Source: Aquincola agrisoli
GTDB lineage: Bacteria > Pseudomonadota > Gammaproteobacteria > Burkholderiales > Burkholderiaceae_C
Length of the DNA stretch: 64,000 bases
Assembly (NCBI RefSeq): GCF_036621135.1
Contig: NZ_JAZIBG010000044.1
Location: 130,315 to 194,314 of the forward strand
Reading direction: 5' to 3'
Shown one piece after another: positions 32,334 through 41,602 of this stretch (positions within the stretch are counted from its first letter, which is position 1; each line of letters begins with the position of its first letter). The notes beneath the pieces are model-generated. The model was not told the origin of the DNA. It did no database searches and worked only from the letters and a program-made list of their open reading frames with translations. A program made the position numbers and the translations under genes.

Positions 32334-33515
32334 TCAGAGTTGCAGGGCGAATTGCCCGTAGCAGCTGGCGGTGCGCGAGTCGTACGGAACCGACAAGACG
32401 GAGGACGACGAGCGCGACTCGTAGCCCACGCTGCAACCCACCGTCAACGACCGCATCGCCATCCAGCGCAGGCCCACTGTGACGAAGCGTGTGTTGTCTC
32501 CGCCACTGGCCGAGAGGTTCAGCACAGAGGCATCCAACTTGCGGTGCACGTAACGCACGCTGGCATCGGCGGCCACCTTGGAGGTGACTTCGTAGGTGGC
32601 GCGGGTGCCGATGGAAGTGCTGATGCGGCTGCTGGTCAGCACTTGGTCGGCCGATCCGCCCAGCAGGCTGATTTCTTCGCCGGTGTCGCGCGTCAGGCTG
32701 GTGACGAAGCGCAGCTTGCCGGTGGGCCGCCAGTCCCAGTTGACGTCGCCGGTCAAACCGCTGAAATCGGCATTGCTGGCCACGCTGTGGCTGGTGTCGC
32801 TGAGGCTCACTCGGCCGTTGATGCTGCTGTTGCCGGTGGGCGTCCAGGTGGCGGTGAAATCGATGTCGCGGCGGTCGTATTCGTCGCGCGGGTTGCGGTC
32901 GGCATACTCGCCTTTGGTGAAGCGCAGCGCCGCCCCGGCGGTCAAGGCGCCGCTGAAGCGGTACCGCAGGCCGGCCGACACGGCGTTCTGGTCGAAATTG
33001 CGGCCCCGGTAGGCATTGAGCGAGTAGTCCACCCGGCGATAGGTATAGCTGGTCTCGGCGGTCAGCCGGGTGACCACCCCCACACGCGCCACCGCGCGGA
33101 AGCTCAGGTCGCGCAGCGTGTTCTTGTCGCTGTTGCCGGGGGCGATTTCATAACGCGCCAGGCTTTGATTGGCGTTCAACTCCACCGTGCCCGAGATGCG
33201 CTCGATCGTCGCCCAGTCCACGCCGGCCTTCAGCCCGTAGCCGGTGTTGTCCAGCGAGCCGTTGTCCATGAACTTGTTGGCGCTGACCGTGGCGTTGCCG
33301 TACACGCGCTGGCGGCCGATGGTCTGGTCCACGCCGCCGTACAGCGAGGTGGTGGAGATGGTGTCCGATACCTCGTTGTTCTGGGTCCGGTAGATGTTGG
33401 ACTCGTGCGTGAAGGACTGCGACACGCCGATGTAGTAGGGTGTGCTTTGCGCATGCGCGCCGCCCGCGGCGCACAGCACGGCCGCGATGGGCAGCAGTCG
33501 GGTTCGCAGCACCAT
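32334..33515 (-). CDS. epsL: EPS-operon outer-membrane beta-barrel protein EpsL
   Basis: 393 residues with a signal peptide (MVLRTRLLPIAAVLC..GGAHAQ) and a long series of amphipathic strands with alternating aromatic/polar residues, ending in QFALQL, a typical outer-membrane barrel C terminus. It matches the EpsL family of exosortase-type EPS loci, proposed to form the outer-membrane pore for polymer export beside EpsE. Start ATG 33515 is preferred over the longer frame (33566) because AAGGAG lies directly upstream at the right distance. It lies 31 bp after the phosphotransferase gene. Confidence 0.85.
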   Translation of the reverse strand: MVLRTRLLPIAAVLCAAGGAHAQSTPYYIGVSQSFTHESNIYRTQNNEVSDTISTTSLYGGVDQTIGRQRVYGNATVSANKFMDNGSLDNTGYGLKAGVDWATIERISGTVELNANQSLARYEIAPGNSDKNTLRDLSFRAVARVGVVTRLTAETSYTYRRVDYSLNAYRGRNFDQNAVSAGLRYRFSGALTAGAALRFTKGEYADRNPRDEYDRRDIDFTATWTPTGNSSINGRVSLSDTSHSVASNADFSGLTGDVNWDWRPTGKLRFVTSLTRDTGEEISLLGGSADQVLTSSRISTSIGTRATYEVTSKVAADASVRYVHRKLDASVLNLSASGGDNTRFVTVGLRWMAMRSLTVGCSVGYESRSSSSVLSVPYDSRTASCYGQFALQL

Positions 33516-33546
33516 GCCGGTTCTCCTTTGAGTGTCGTTCTTGGGT

Positions 33547-34941
33547 TCAGTACGCATTGCGGTCAAACAGCATCACCCGCACCGTGCGCACGATGATCTG
33601 CAGGTCCAGGCCGAGCGTCCAGTTGCGCAGGTACTCCAGGTCGTACTCCACCCGCTGCTGCATCTTCTCGATCGTCTCGGTCTCGCCCCGCAGTCCGTTG
33701 ACCTGCGCCCAGCCGGTGATGCCCGGCTTCACCTTGTGGCGCACCATGTAGGCCTTGATCAGCTTGCGGTACTGCTCGTTGTGGGCCACGGCATGCGGGC
33801 GCGGCCCCACGATGCTCATCCGGCCCTGCAACACGTTGATGAATTGCGGCAGCTCGTCGAGCGAGGTCTTGCGGATGAATGCACCGAACGGCGTGATGCG
33901 CGGGTCGCCGCGCTGGGCCTGCTTGACGACGGACCCGTTGTCCATCGAGCGCATCGAGCGGAACTTGTAGACGATGATCTCTTCGCCATCCAGGCCGTTG
34001 CGCTTCTGCCGGAAGATCACCGGCCCGGGGGAACTGAGTTTCACGCCGATGGCCAGCACCAGCAGGATGGGCGAGATCAGCACCAGGATGATGCTCGCCA
34101 GCACGATGTCGCTGATGCGCTTGACGAGCTCGTTGGTGCCAGTGAAGGGCGTCTCGCAGATGCCGACCACGGGGATGCCGTTCATGTCCTGCAGCCGCCC
34201 CTGGATGATGCTGATGCCGAACACGTCGGGCACGAAGAAGATCGATGCGGTGGTGCCCTGGATGCTCTCAAGCAGCTGGAGGATGCGCGGCTGGGAGCCG
34301 AGCGGCAGCGTGATGTACACCTCCTTGATGCCGTGCTCGTGCACGTAGGGCGCCAGGGCGGCCAGGCGCCCCAAAAGCTGCCCCGCGGCGGCGCCGTCGA
34401 CGCGTTCATCGGCCCGGTCATCGAAGTAGCCGATGAAGTCGCTGCCTTGCTCCCGGTGGTCCATCAAGGCCTTGGCCACCTTCACGCCCAGCGCCCCGGC
34501 CCCCACCACGACCGCGTTTCGGCGGGCTTCCGGCCGTGCGGCGTGCTTGCGCAGCACGTGCCGGCCCGCCATGACGGCCAGCCACTGCAGAATCGGCGTG
34601 GCGACGGCCCATGCGATGAGCACCTGCTCCTCGAAGTAGGTGAAGCTGCGCGTGGCGTAGCCGCACAGGCCCAGGATCGCCAGCAGCGTCACCCATGAGC
34701 TGACGATGTCCGTCGCCGCCGCGATGCCCGCATCCTTGAACCGGTTGCGGCCCGGAAAGGTCAGCGCAAACACCAGCAGGCACAGCACCAGGTCGGCGCG
34801 TCCGACCGGGACCTCGAAGGCCGCGGTGGCCACCAGCAGCACCAGCACGGTGATCACCGGTTCCATGAACGCCGCGACGAACGATGTGACCGATTGGGGC
34901 GCGCTGTAGAACCTTCTGGTGTAACTGCGGTCTTCGAACAT
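33547..34941 (-). CDS. Undecaprenyl-phosphate glucose phosphotransferase (polyprenyl-P hexose-1-P transferase)
   Basis: Initiates EPS synthesis by moving glucose-1-phosphate from UDP-glucose to undecaprenyl phosphate at the inner membrane. Four N-terminal hydrophobic helices are followed by a CoA-binding-like/Rossmann region (NAVVVGAGALGVKVAKALMD). The C-terminal bacterial sugar transferase domain contains KRISDIVLASIILVLISPILL, FRQKRNGLDGEEIIVYKFRSM, RKTSLDELPQFINVLQG, SIVGPRPHAVAHNEQY and VKPGITGWAQVNG. Length 464 is typical of the WcaJ/EpsB subgroup. It heads the minus-strand EPS arm. Confidence 0.93.
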   Translation of the reverse strand: MFEDRSYTRRFYSAPQSVTSFVAAFMEPVITVLVLLVATAAFEVPVGRADLVLCLLVFALTFPGRNRFKDAGIAAATDIVSSWVTLLAILGLCGYATRSFTYFEEQVLIAWAVATPILQWLAVMAGRHVLRKHAARPEARRNAVVVGAGALGVKVAKALMDHREQGSDFIGYFDDRADERVDGAAAGQLLGRLAALAPYVHEHGIKEVYITLPLGSQPRILQLLESIQGTTASIFFVPDVFGISIIQGRLQDMNGIPVVGICETPFTGTNELVKRISDIVLASIILVLISPILLVLAIGVKLSSPGPVIFRQKRNGLDGEEIIVYKFRSMRSMDNGSVVKQAQRGDPRITPFGAFIRKTSLDELPQFINVLQGRMSIVGPRPHAVAHNEQYRKLIKAYMVRHKVKPGITGWAQVNGLRGETETIEKMQQRVEYDLEYLRNWTLGLDLQIIVRTVRVMLFDRNAY

Positions 34942-35025
34942 GTTGGTGGGTCACGGTGGCGGCGGAGGCGGCGCGAAGGCGGCTGGCCGCGCTGCGGACA
35001 GGGTCAGCAAGGGCTTGCTGCTGGC

Positions 35026-35054
35026 CCCATAGGCAAAAAAACATTCTCGCTCAA
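35026..35054 (-). promoter_or_regulatory. Candidate sigma-70 promoter for the minus-strand EPS arm
   Basis: Read on the minus strand, TTGAGC (35054-35049) and TATGGG (35031-35026) are separated by 17 bases that include a run of seven T. The pair lies about 85 bp upstream of the phosphotransferase start at 34941, in the A+T-richest part of this intergenic space. It matches the consensus only in part, so this is a prediction. Confidence 0.3.
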
Positions 35055-35120
35055 TTCGATGACGGCTCCGCCGCGGCCTGCAAGTCCAGATGCAACCGGT
35101 GCCCTCCCTACAATCCATGC

Positions 35121-35654
35121 ATGTTTCGCAGCCTCCAAGCCCTGTTGGCCCCTGCGCTCGTGGAGCGCATGGTGCTGATGGCCAACCACGTGCTGGCGTC
35201 CGAGCCCGTCGCCACCGAACGCCTTCGTCCCCATGCCGGCCGCAGCATCGGCGTGGAGTGGACCGAGTGGCCCGGGCTGCTGCCGGCGCCGCCCGTACTT
35301 TTGTTTCACGTCACGCCGGCCGGGTTGCTGGAGTGGACGCCCGACGGCGGGGCGCCGGCGCTCGCTGACCTGGTCATGCGCATCGACGCCCGCCGGCCGC
35401 TCGAGATGCTGGCGCAGGTCGCCGCGGGCGGCCGGGTGCCGATGGAAGTGCAGGGTGATGCGGCGCTCGCGGCCGACGTCAACTGGCTGGTCGACAACGT
35501 GCGCTGGGACGTGGAGGCGGACCTGGCGCGTGTCATCGATCCCCGCCTGGCGCACGAGGTGGCCGGCGTGTCCCGGGCCCTGGTCAAGGGCCTTCGCTTC
35601 GCGCTGAGCACCGGTGCAGGCTGGGCGGCGCGCTGGCGCGCCGGGCGCACGTGA
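35121..35654 (+). CDS. ubiJ: Ubiquinone biosynthesis accessory factor UbiJ (SCP2 domain)
   Basis: 177 residues. An SCP2-like lipid-binding fold is suggested by the central segment (ALADLVMRIDARRPLEMLAQVAAGG..PMEVQGDAALAADVNWLVDNVRWDVEADLARVIDP), which matches the UbiJ/YigP family. UbiJ helps organise the soluble ubiquinone-biosynthesis complex and binds its lipid intermediates. The frame continues upstream, but ATG 35121 matches the family's MF..L start. It lies 10 bp before ubiB, the usual ubiJ-ubiB gene order. Confidence 0.85.
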   Translation: MFRSLQALLAPALVERMVLMANHVLASEPVATERLRPHAGRSIGVEWTEWPGLLPAPPVLLFHVTPAGLLEWTPDGGAPALADLVMRIDARRPLEMLAQVAAGGRVPMEVQGDAALAADVNWLVDNVRWDVEADLARVIDPRLAHEVAGVSRALVKGLRFALSTGAGWAARWRAGRT

Positions 35655-35664
35655 CCGCCCCGCG

Positions 35665-37212
35665 ATGAGGCGGCTCGCGAGGTTGTTGCTGATCGTCGTC
35701 ACGCTGCTGCGGTTCGGCGTGGACGACATCGCGTTGTCGGGTTTCCGGCAGGGATGGGTGCGCTGGCTCGCCCGGGTGGTGACGCTGGGCCGCCGGTTCG
35801 ATGCCCCGCGCGGCGTGCGGCTGCGCATGGCGCTGGAGCGCCTGGGCCCCATCTTCGTCAAATTCGGGCAGGTGCTCTCGACGCGCCGCGACCTGCTGCC
35901 GCGCGATGTGGCCGACGAACTGGCCAAGCTGCAGGACGACGTGCCCCCTTTCCCGGGCGAACAGGCGGTGGCGCTGGTCGAACGTGCGCTGCGCAAGCCG
36001 CTGTCGGCCGTTTTTTCGCAGTTCGACACCCAGCCGGTGGCCAGTGCGTCGATCGCGCAGGTGCATTTCGCGACGCTGCTGTCGGGCCGCGAGGTGGCGG
36101 TGAAGGTGCTGCGCCCGGGCATGCTGGACGTGATCGAGGACGACCTGGCGCTACTGCACCGCCTGGCGCGCTGGGTCGAGCGGGTCAGCGTCGACGGCAA
36201 GCGGCTGAAGCCGCGCGAGGTGGTGGCCGAGTTCGATATCTACCTGCATGACGAGCTGGATCTGATCCGCGAAGCCGCGAATGCGGCCCAGTTGCGCCGC
36301 AACATGCAGGAACTGGGCCTGTGCCTGGTGCCCGAGATGGTGTGGGACCTCTGCACGCCGACGGTCATGGTGATGCAGCGCATGGACGGCGTGCCGATCA
36401 GCCAGGTGGAGCGCCTGCGGACGGCGGGCGTCGACATCAAGAAGCTCGCGCGCGACGGCGTGACGATCTTCTTCACCCAGGTGTTCCGCGACGGCTTCTT
36501 CCATGCCGACATGCACCCCGGCAACATCCAGGTCAGCACCGCGCCGATGACCTTCGGTTGTTACATCGCGCTCGATTTCGGGATCATCGGCACGCTGACC
36601 GAGAACGACAAGGAATACCTCGCGCAGAACTTCATCGCGTTCTTCCGGCGCGACTACAAGCGCGTGGCCGAACTGCACGTGGAGAGCGGCTGGGTGCCGC
36701 CGGAGACGCGTGTCGACGCGCTGGAAAGCGCGATCCGCGCGGTCTGCGAACCGCACTTCGACCGGCCGCTGAAGGACATCTCGCTGGGGCAGGTGCTGAT
36801 GCGCCTGTTCCAGACGTCGCGCCGCTTCAACGTCGAGATCCAGCCCCAGCTGGTCCTGCTGCAGAAAACCCTGCTGAACGTCGAAGGCCTCGGCCGCCAG
36901 CTCGATCCCGACCTGGACCTGTGGGCCACCGCCAAGCCCTTCCTGGAGCGCTGGATGAACCAGCAGATCGGCTGGCGCGGCCTGGTCGAGCGCGTGAAGA
37001 ACGAGGCGCCGCGCTACGCCCAGCTGCTGCCCGAGCTGCCGCGCCTGGTGCACCAGAGCCTGCAGAGCCGTGCACGGGCGGATGAGGTGAGGGCGCTGCG
37101 CGACCTCGTCGCAGAGCAGCGCCGGACCAACCGCCTGCTGCTTGCGCTGGTGTGCGCCGGCCTGGGTTTCGGCTTGGGCGCGGTGGGGGTGCAGCTCCTG
37201 CGCATGCTGTAG
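35665..37212 (+). CDS. ubiB: Ubiquinone biosynthesis kinase-like protein UbiB
   Basis: 515 residues. An atypical protein-kinase-like (ABC1/ADCK) ATPase needed for ubiquinone synthesis at the inner membrane. Visible motifs: LGPIFVKFGQVLSTRRDLLP (the KxGQ motif), PVASASIAQVHFA (the Ala-rich loop replacing the Gly-rich loop), VAVKVLRPG, FHADMHPGNI (catalytic-loop Asp/Asn), and IALDFGIIGTL (the DFG motif). Two C-terminal transmembrane helices lie near residues 490-513. ATG 35665 fits the conserved start. Confidence 0.95.
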   Translation: MRRLARLLLIVVTLLRFGVDDIALSGFRQGWVRWLARVVTLGRRFDAPRGVRLRMALERLGPIFVKFGQVLSTRRDLLPRDVADELAKLQDDVPPFPGEQAVALVERALRKPLSAVFSQFDTQPVASASIAQVHFATLLSGREVAVKVLRPGMLDVIEDDLALLHRLARWVERVSVDGKRLKPREVVAEFDIYLHDELDLIREAANAAQLRRNMQELGLCLVPEMVWDLCTPTVMVMQRMDGVPISQVERLRTAGVDIKKLARDGVTIFFTQVFRDGFFHADMHPGNIQVSTAPMTFGCYIALDFGIIGTLTENDKEYLAQNFIAFFRRDYKRVAELHVESGWVPPETRVDALESAIRAVCEPHFDRPLKDISLGQVLMRLFQTSRRFNVEIQPQLVLLQKTLLNVEGLGRQLDPDLDLWATAKPFLERWMNQQIGWRGLVERVKNEAPRYAQLLPELPRLVHQSLQSRARADEVRALRDLVAEQRRTNRLLLALVCAGLGFGLGAVGVQLLRML

Positions 37213-37281
37213 CGCAGCACGGCGGCTAGAATACCGGGTTCCGTCCATCTGCCTCGCTCCACGCGTTCCAAGGGTTCTGTC

Positions 37282-37647
37282 ATGCCGATCTACGCCTATC
37301 GCTGCGCCGAATGCGGCCACACGAAAGACGTGCTGCGCAAGCTGTCCGATCCGCCGCTGACGACTTGTCCGGCCTGCGGCGCCGAGGCGTTCGAGAAGCA
37401 GGTCACCGCCGCTGGCTTCCAGCTCAAGGGCTCGGGGTGGTACGTGACGGACTTCCGCAACGGCTCGTCCGGCGGCGCGGCGGCGGCCAAGCCGGCGGCC
37501 GGCGGCGACGGCACCCCGGCCGCCCCTGCGGCGGCAGCCGGCAGCGACAGCGCGCCCGCACCGGCCGCATCGGGCGAGGCCGCCAAGCCGGCCGCCCCGG
37601 CGGCGCCCGCGGCGTCGAGCGGCAGCGGCCCCAGTGGCGGCGCCTGA
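37282..37647 (+). CDS. FmdB-family zinc-ribbon protein
   Basis: 121 residues. The N-terminal zinc ribbon has two Cys pairs (CAECGH and CPACGA), followed by the FEKQVTAAGFQLKGSGWYVTDFR segment found in nearly all FmdB-type regulators. The C-terminal half is a low-complexity Ala/Pro/Gly/Ser tail. The function of the family is not settled (putative regulatory protein). The position between ubiB and DUF502/aspS is the standard Burkholderiales arrangement. Confidence 0.88.
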   Translation: MPIYAYRCAECGHTKDVLRKLSDPPLTTCPACGAEAFEKQVTAAGFQLKGSGWYVTDFRNGSSGGAAAAKPAAGGDGTPAAPAAAAGSDSAPAPAASGEAAKPAAPAAPAASSGSGPSGGA

Positions 37648-37674
37648 GCTTTGCGCCCTGCCCGGGAAACCGCC

Positions 37675-38391
37675 TTGAAAAAATACCTGCTTGCCGGCCT
37701 GCTGGTCTGGCTGCCGATGGCAGTCACCGTGTGGGTGCTGCACGCGGTGCTGGGGCTGATGGACGGCGTCTTCGGCTGGATCCTCAGCACCTCGCAGGCG
37801 GTGCTGCCCGGCGGGGCGCACGGGCCCATCGACGCCCTGCGCGAGGTGCCGTTCCTGGGCCTGCTCGTCGTCGTCGTGCTGCTGCTGCTGACGGGTGTCT
37901 TCGCGACCAACATCGCCGGGCAGTGGGCCCTGCGCCAGGGCAGCCGCGTGCTGCACCGCATCCCGATCGTCAAGTCGATCTACAGCTCGGTCAAGCAGGT
38001 CTCCGACACGTTGTTCTCCAGCAATGGCAACGCCTTCCGCGAGGCGGTGCTGGTGCAGTACCCCCGCGCCGGTGCCTGGACGATCGCCTTCATCACGGGC
38101 CGCCCCGGCGGCGAGGTGGCCAGCCGCCTGTCGGGCGAGCATGTGAGCCTCTACGTACCCACCACGCCCAACCCGACCTCCGGCTTCTTCCTCATGGTGC
38201 CGCGCAGCGAGGTGATCACGCTGCGCATGAGCGTCGACGAGGCGTTGAAGTACATCATTTCGATGGGCGTGGTGGCACCGCCGCCGTCGGCTTCCTTGCC
38301 CGCCATGCCTCCCTTGCCGCCGGGAGGGCTGGCGCCTCCCGCGCCCATCGAGTCGCCCGCGCCCGAGGTGGAGCGAAATCTGGCGGGCTGA
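37675..38391 (+). CDS. DUF502 membrane protein
   Basis: 238 residues with two N-terminal transmembrane helices (about residues 5-30 and 60-85), then the DUF502 core (IPIVKSIYSSVKQVSDTLF, VLVQYPRAGAWTIAFITG, YVPTTPNPTSGFFLMVPRSEV). Start TTG 37675 gives the family-typical LKKYLLAGLLV beginning; an upstream in-frame TTG at 37651 is less likely. The C terminus is Pro/Ala-rich. No biochemical function is established. Confidence 0.88.
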   Translation: MKKYLLAGLLVWLPMAVTVWVLHAVLGLMDGVFGWILSTSQAVLPGGAHGPIDALREVPFLGLLVVVVLLLLTGVFATNIAGQWALRQGSRVLHRIPIVKSIYSSVKQVSDTLFSSNGNAFREAVLVQYPRAGAWTIAFITGRPGGEVASRLSGEHVSLYVPTTPNPTSGFFLMVPRSEVITLRMSVDEALKYIISMGVVAPPPSASLPAMPPLPPGGLAPPAPIESPAPEVERNLAG

Positions 38392-38485
38392 GCGCCTGGC
38401 ACGCGCCCAGCCCGACGCGGCCGGCGCCCGCGCCGCCCCCCGTGCCCGCCACCCGCAAGAACCCCCGCATTCCGGAGAGATTTGA

Positions 38486-40276
38486 ATGAGAACCTCGTAT
38501 TGCGGCCTGGTCAGCGAAGCGCTGATGGGCCAGACGGTCACCTTGATGGGCTGGGCCCAGCGCCGCCGCGACCATGGCGGCGTGATCTTCATCGACCTGC
38601 GTGACCGCGAAGGCATCGTCCAGGTCGTCTGCGACCCCGACCGGCCCGAGATGTTCGCCACCGCCGAAGACGTGCGCAGCGAGTTCTGCCTGAAGGTCGT
38701 CGGCCTCGTGCGTCCCCGCCCCGCGGGCACCGAGAACGCCAACCTCACCAGCGGCAAGGTCGAGGTGCTGTGCCACGAGCTCGAGGTCTTGAACGCCAGC
38801 GTCACGCCGCCGTTCCCGCTCGACGACGACAACCTGTCGGAAACCACCCGCCTGACCCACCGCGTGCTCGACCTGCGCCGCCCCGCGATGCAGCACAACC
38901 TGATGCTGCGCTACCGGGTCGCGATGGAGGTGCGCAAGTACCTCGACGAGCATGGCTTCATCGACATCGAGACGCCGATGCTCACCAAGAGCACGCCCGA
39001 AGGCGCGCGCGACTACCTGGTGCCAAGCCGCGTCAACGACGGGATGTTCTTCGCGCTGCCGCAGAGCCCGCAGCTCTTCAAGCAGCTGCTGATGGTCTCC
39101 GGCTTCGACCGGTACTACCAGATCACCAAGTGCTTCCGGGACGAAGACCTGCGCGCCGACCGCCAGCCGGAATTCACCCAGATCGACCTGGAGACCTCCT
39201 TCCTCACGGAGGGCGAGATCCGCGAGATCACCGAGAACATGATCCGCACGGTGTTCCGCAAGACGCTCGGCGTCGAGCTGCCCGAGTACCCGGTGATGAC
39301 CTACGCCGAGGCGATGCACCGCTTCGGCTCCGACAAGCCCGACCTGCGCGTCAAGCTCGAATTCACCGAGCTGACCGAGGTGATGGCGGACGTCGACTTC
39401 AAGGTCTTCTCCACGCCCGCCACCACCAAGGGCGGCCGTGTCGTCGCGCTGCGCGTGCCCGGCGGCGGCGAGATGAGCCGCGGCGAGATCGACGGCTACA
39501 CCGAGTTCGTCAAGATCTACGGCGCCAAGGGCCTGGCCTGGATCAAGGTGAACGACCTGGCCAAGGGCCGCGAAGGCCTGCAGAGCCCCATCGTCAAGAA
39601 CCTGCACGACGCCGCGCTGGCCGAGGTGCTCAAGCGCACCGGCGCCCAGAACGGCGACCTGCTGTTCTTCGGCGCCGACAAGGCCAAGGTCGTCAACGAC
39701 GGCATCGGCGCGCTGCGCGTGAAGATCGGGCACAGCGAGTTCGGCCGCAACAAGGGCCTGTTCGAGGACCGCTGGGCGCCGCTGTGGGTGGTCGACTTCC
39801 CGATGTTCGAGCACGACGAGGAGGCCGACCGCTGGGTCGCGGTGCACCACCCGTTCACCGCGCCGAAGGACGGCCACGAGGACCTGATGGACACGGCACC
39901 CGACCAGTGCATCGCCAAGGCCTATGACATGGTGCTCAACGGCTGGGAGCTTGGCGGCGGCTCGGTGCGTATCCACCGCGCCGAGGTGCAGAGCAAGGTC
40001 TTCAGCGCCCTGAAGATCGGGCCGGAGGAAGCGCAGCTCAAGTTCGGCTTCCTGCTCGACGCGCTGCAGTACGGCGCACCCCCGCACGGCGGCCTGGCCT
40101 TCGGCCTCGACCGCCTGATCACGCTGATGACCAAGGCCGAGTCGATCCGTGACGTGATCGCCTTCCCGAAGACCCAGCGTGCGCAAGACCTGCTGACCGG
40201 CGCGCCGGGCCCGGTCGACGAGAAGCAGCTGCGCGAGCTGCACATCCGCTTGCGCAACCCGGTGGCGCAGGGCTGA
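38486..40276 (+). CDS. aspS: Aspartyl-tRNA synthetase
   Basis: 596 residues, normal for the bacterial AspRS type with a GAD insertion. An N-terminal OB anticodon-binding domain (VTLMGWAQRRRDHGGVIFIDLRDR) precedes class II motif 1 (IDIETPMLTKSTPEGARDYLVP), motif 2 (CFRDEDLRADRQPEFTQIDLE) and motif 3 (GGLAFGLDRLITLM). The GAD domain occupies about residues 290-410. Whether it is discriminating or also charges tRNA-Asn cannot be decided here without the rest of the genome. Confidence 0.97.
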   Translation: MRTSYCGLVSEALMGQTVTLMGWAQRRRDHGGVIFIDLRDREGIVQVVCDPDRPEMFATAEDVRSEFCLKVVGLVRPRPAGTENANLTSGKVEVLCHELEVLNASVTPPFPLDDDNLSETTRLTHRVLDLRRPAMQHNLMLRYRVAMEVRKYLDEHGFIDIETPMLTKSTPEGARDYLVPSRVNDGMFFALPQSPQLFKQLLMVSGFDRYYQITKCFRDEDLRADRQPEFTQIDLETSFLTEGEIREITENMIRTVFRKTLGVELPEYPVMTYAEAMHRFGSDKPDLRVKLEFTELTEVMADVDFKVFSTPATTKGGRVVALRVPGGGEMSRGEIDGYTEFVKIYGAKGLAWIKVNDLAKGREGLQSPIVKNLHDAALAEVLKRTGAQNGDLLFFGADKAKVVNDGIGALRVKIGHSEFGRNKGLFEDRWAPLWVVDFPMFEHDEEADRWVAVHHPFTAPKDGHEDLMDTAPDQCIAKAYDMVLNGWELGGGSVRIHRAEVQSKVFSALKIGPEEAQLKFGFLLDALQYGAPPHGGLAFGLDRLITLMTKAESIRDVIAFPKTQRAQDLLTGAPGPVDEKQLRELHIRLRNPVAQG

Positions 40277-40313
40277 TCCCTCCGGGTGTGATGCCCGCCG
40301 GCCGAGGGCTGAC

Positions 40314-40799
40314 ATGACCCGCGCCTACAAGATCCCGGAGTCGGTGCTGGTGGTGATCCACACCCCGGCGCTCGACGTCCTGCTGATCGAGCGGGCCGAC
40401 CATCCCGGCTTCTGGCAGAGCGTCACCGGCTCGAAGGACCACCCCGACGAGCCGCTCGGCGAGACCTGCGCCCGCGAGGTGCGCGAGGAGACCGGCATCG
40501 TCATCGGCAGCCCCGCCGTGCCGGCCGATGCGCTGCGCGACTGGCAGCTCGCCAACCTCTACGAGATCTACCCCGTCTGGCGGCACCGCTACGCGCCGGG
40601 GGTGACGCAGAACACCGAGCACGTGTTCGGGTTGCAGGTGCCGGCGGGCACGGCGGTTGCACTCAGTCCGCGTGAACACACGGCCTCGGTGTGGCTGCCG
40701 TGGCGCGAGGCGGCCGATCGCTGCTTCTCGCCCAGCAATGCCGAGGCGATCCTGCAGCTGCCGCGCTTTGCCCAGGGCGGCGCGAAGCCCACGCCATGA
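40314..40799 (+). CDS. nudB: Dihydroneopterin triphosphate diphosphatase (Nudix hydrolase)
   Basis: 161 residues. The Nudix box is visible as ETCAREVREETGI, with the preceding TGSKDHPDEPLG loop typical of betaproteobacterial NudB. The N-terminal YKIPESVLVVIHTPALDVLLIERADHPGFWQSVTG is characteristic of this family. It removes pyrophosphate from dihydroneopterin triphosphate in folate synthesis. It follows aspS directly and overlaps the next start by 4 bp. Confidence 0.9.
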   Translation: MTRAYKIPESVLVVIHTPALDVLLIERADHPGFWQSVTGSKDHPDEPLGETCAREVREETGIVIGSPAVPADALRDWQLANLYEIYPVWRHRYAPGVTQNTEHVFGLQVPAGTAVALSPREHTASVWLPWREAADRCFSPSNAEAILQLPRFAQGGAKPTP

Positions 40800-41602
40800 C
40801 GCTCAATCCCCTCCAATCGACGCTGCTCCCGCCGGCCAGCACGCTCGGCCGGCTGCGCGTGGCCACCTACAACATCCACAAGGGCGTACGGGGCCTCGGG
40901 CCGATGAAGCGGCTGGAGATCCACAACCTCGGCCAGGGTGTCGAGGCGCTGGACGCCGACATGGTGTTCCTGCAGGAGGTGCGCCTGTTCAACCACCGCG
41001 AGGCGAAGGCGTTCGCCCGCACCACCTTCGGCTGGCCCGACGGCGGCCAGGCCGACTTCCTCGCCCCCGAGGGCTACGAGGTCGCCTACCGGACCAACGC
41101 GATCACGCGCGACGGCGAGCACGGCAACGCCGTCCTGTCGCGCTGGCCGATCGGCGACATCGGCCACCACGACGTCAGCGACCACCGCTTCGAGCAGCGC
41201 GGCCTGCTGCACGTGCCCATCCAGTGGAACGGCGTGACGGTGCACACCGTGACGGCGCACTTCGGGCTGATCCACGCGAGCCGCGTGCGGCAGGCCCGGC
41301 GGCTGGCCGACTTCATTGCGCACACCGTGCCCGAAGGCGCGCCCGTCGTCGTCGCCGGGGATTTCAACGACTGGGGCGAGAAGCTCGATACCCCGATGGC
41401 CGACTGCGGCCTGCAGCGCGCGCGCGAAGCCCAGGGCCGCGCGAGCAAGTGCCTGACCTTCCCGTCGCGCGTGCCGGTGTTCGCGCTCGACCGCTTCTAC
41501 ACCCGCGGGCTGGCCTGCCGCTCGACCTTCGTGCCCCGGGGCGGCGCCTGGGCCCGCATGTCGGACCACCTGCCCCTCGTGGCCGAGTTCGACCTTGCCT
41601 GA
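40796..41602 (+). CDS. Endonuclease/exonuclease/phosphatase (EEP) family protein
   Basis: 268 residues with EEP active-site motifs in order: RVATYNIHKG, MVFLQEVR, VTAHFGL, VVAGDFNDW and MSDHLPLVAEF. The family includes phosphodiesterases acting on nucleic acids, phosphoinositides and sphingolipids; the bacterial members beside cardiolipin synthase B (as here) remain functionally undefined. ATG 40796 overlaps the nudB stop as ATGA. No signal peptide is present. Confidence 0.87.
   Translation: MTLNPLQSTLLPPASTLGRLRVATYNIHKGVRGLGPMKRLEIHNLGQGVEALDADMVFLQEVRLFNHREAKAFARTTFGWPDGGQADFLAPEGYEVAYRTNAITRDGEHGNAVLSRWPIGDIGHHDVSDHRFEQRGLLHVPIQWNGVTVHTVTAHFGLIHASRVRQARRLADFIAHTVPEGAPVVVAGDFNDWGEKLDTPMADCGLQRAREAQGRASKCLTFPSRVPVFALDRFYTRGLACRSTFVPRGGAWARMSDHLPLVAEFDLA

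Noticed and set aside
36151..38898. Very long open frame (915 codons) on the minus strand
   Set aside because: It lies antisense to ubiB, fmdB and the DUF502 gene. It is a by-product of strong G/C third-position bias and its translation is low-complexity His/Arg/Ala.
38255..40315. Long minus-strand frame opposite aspS
   Set aside because: Antisense shadow of aspS with no family resemblance; aspS itself is unmistakable.
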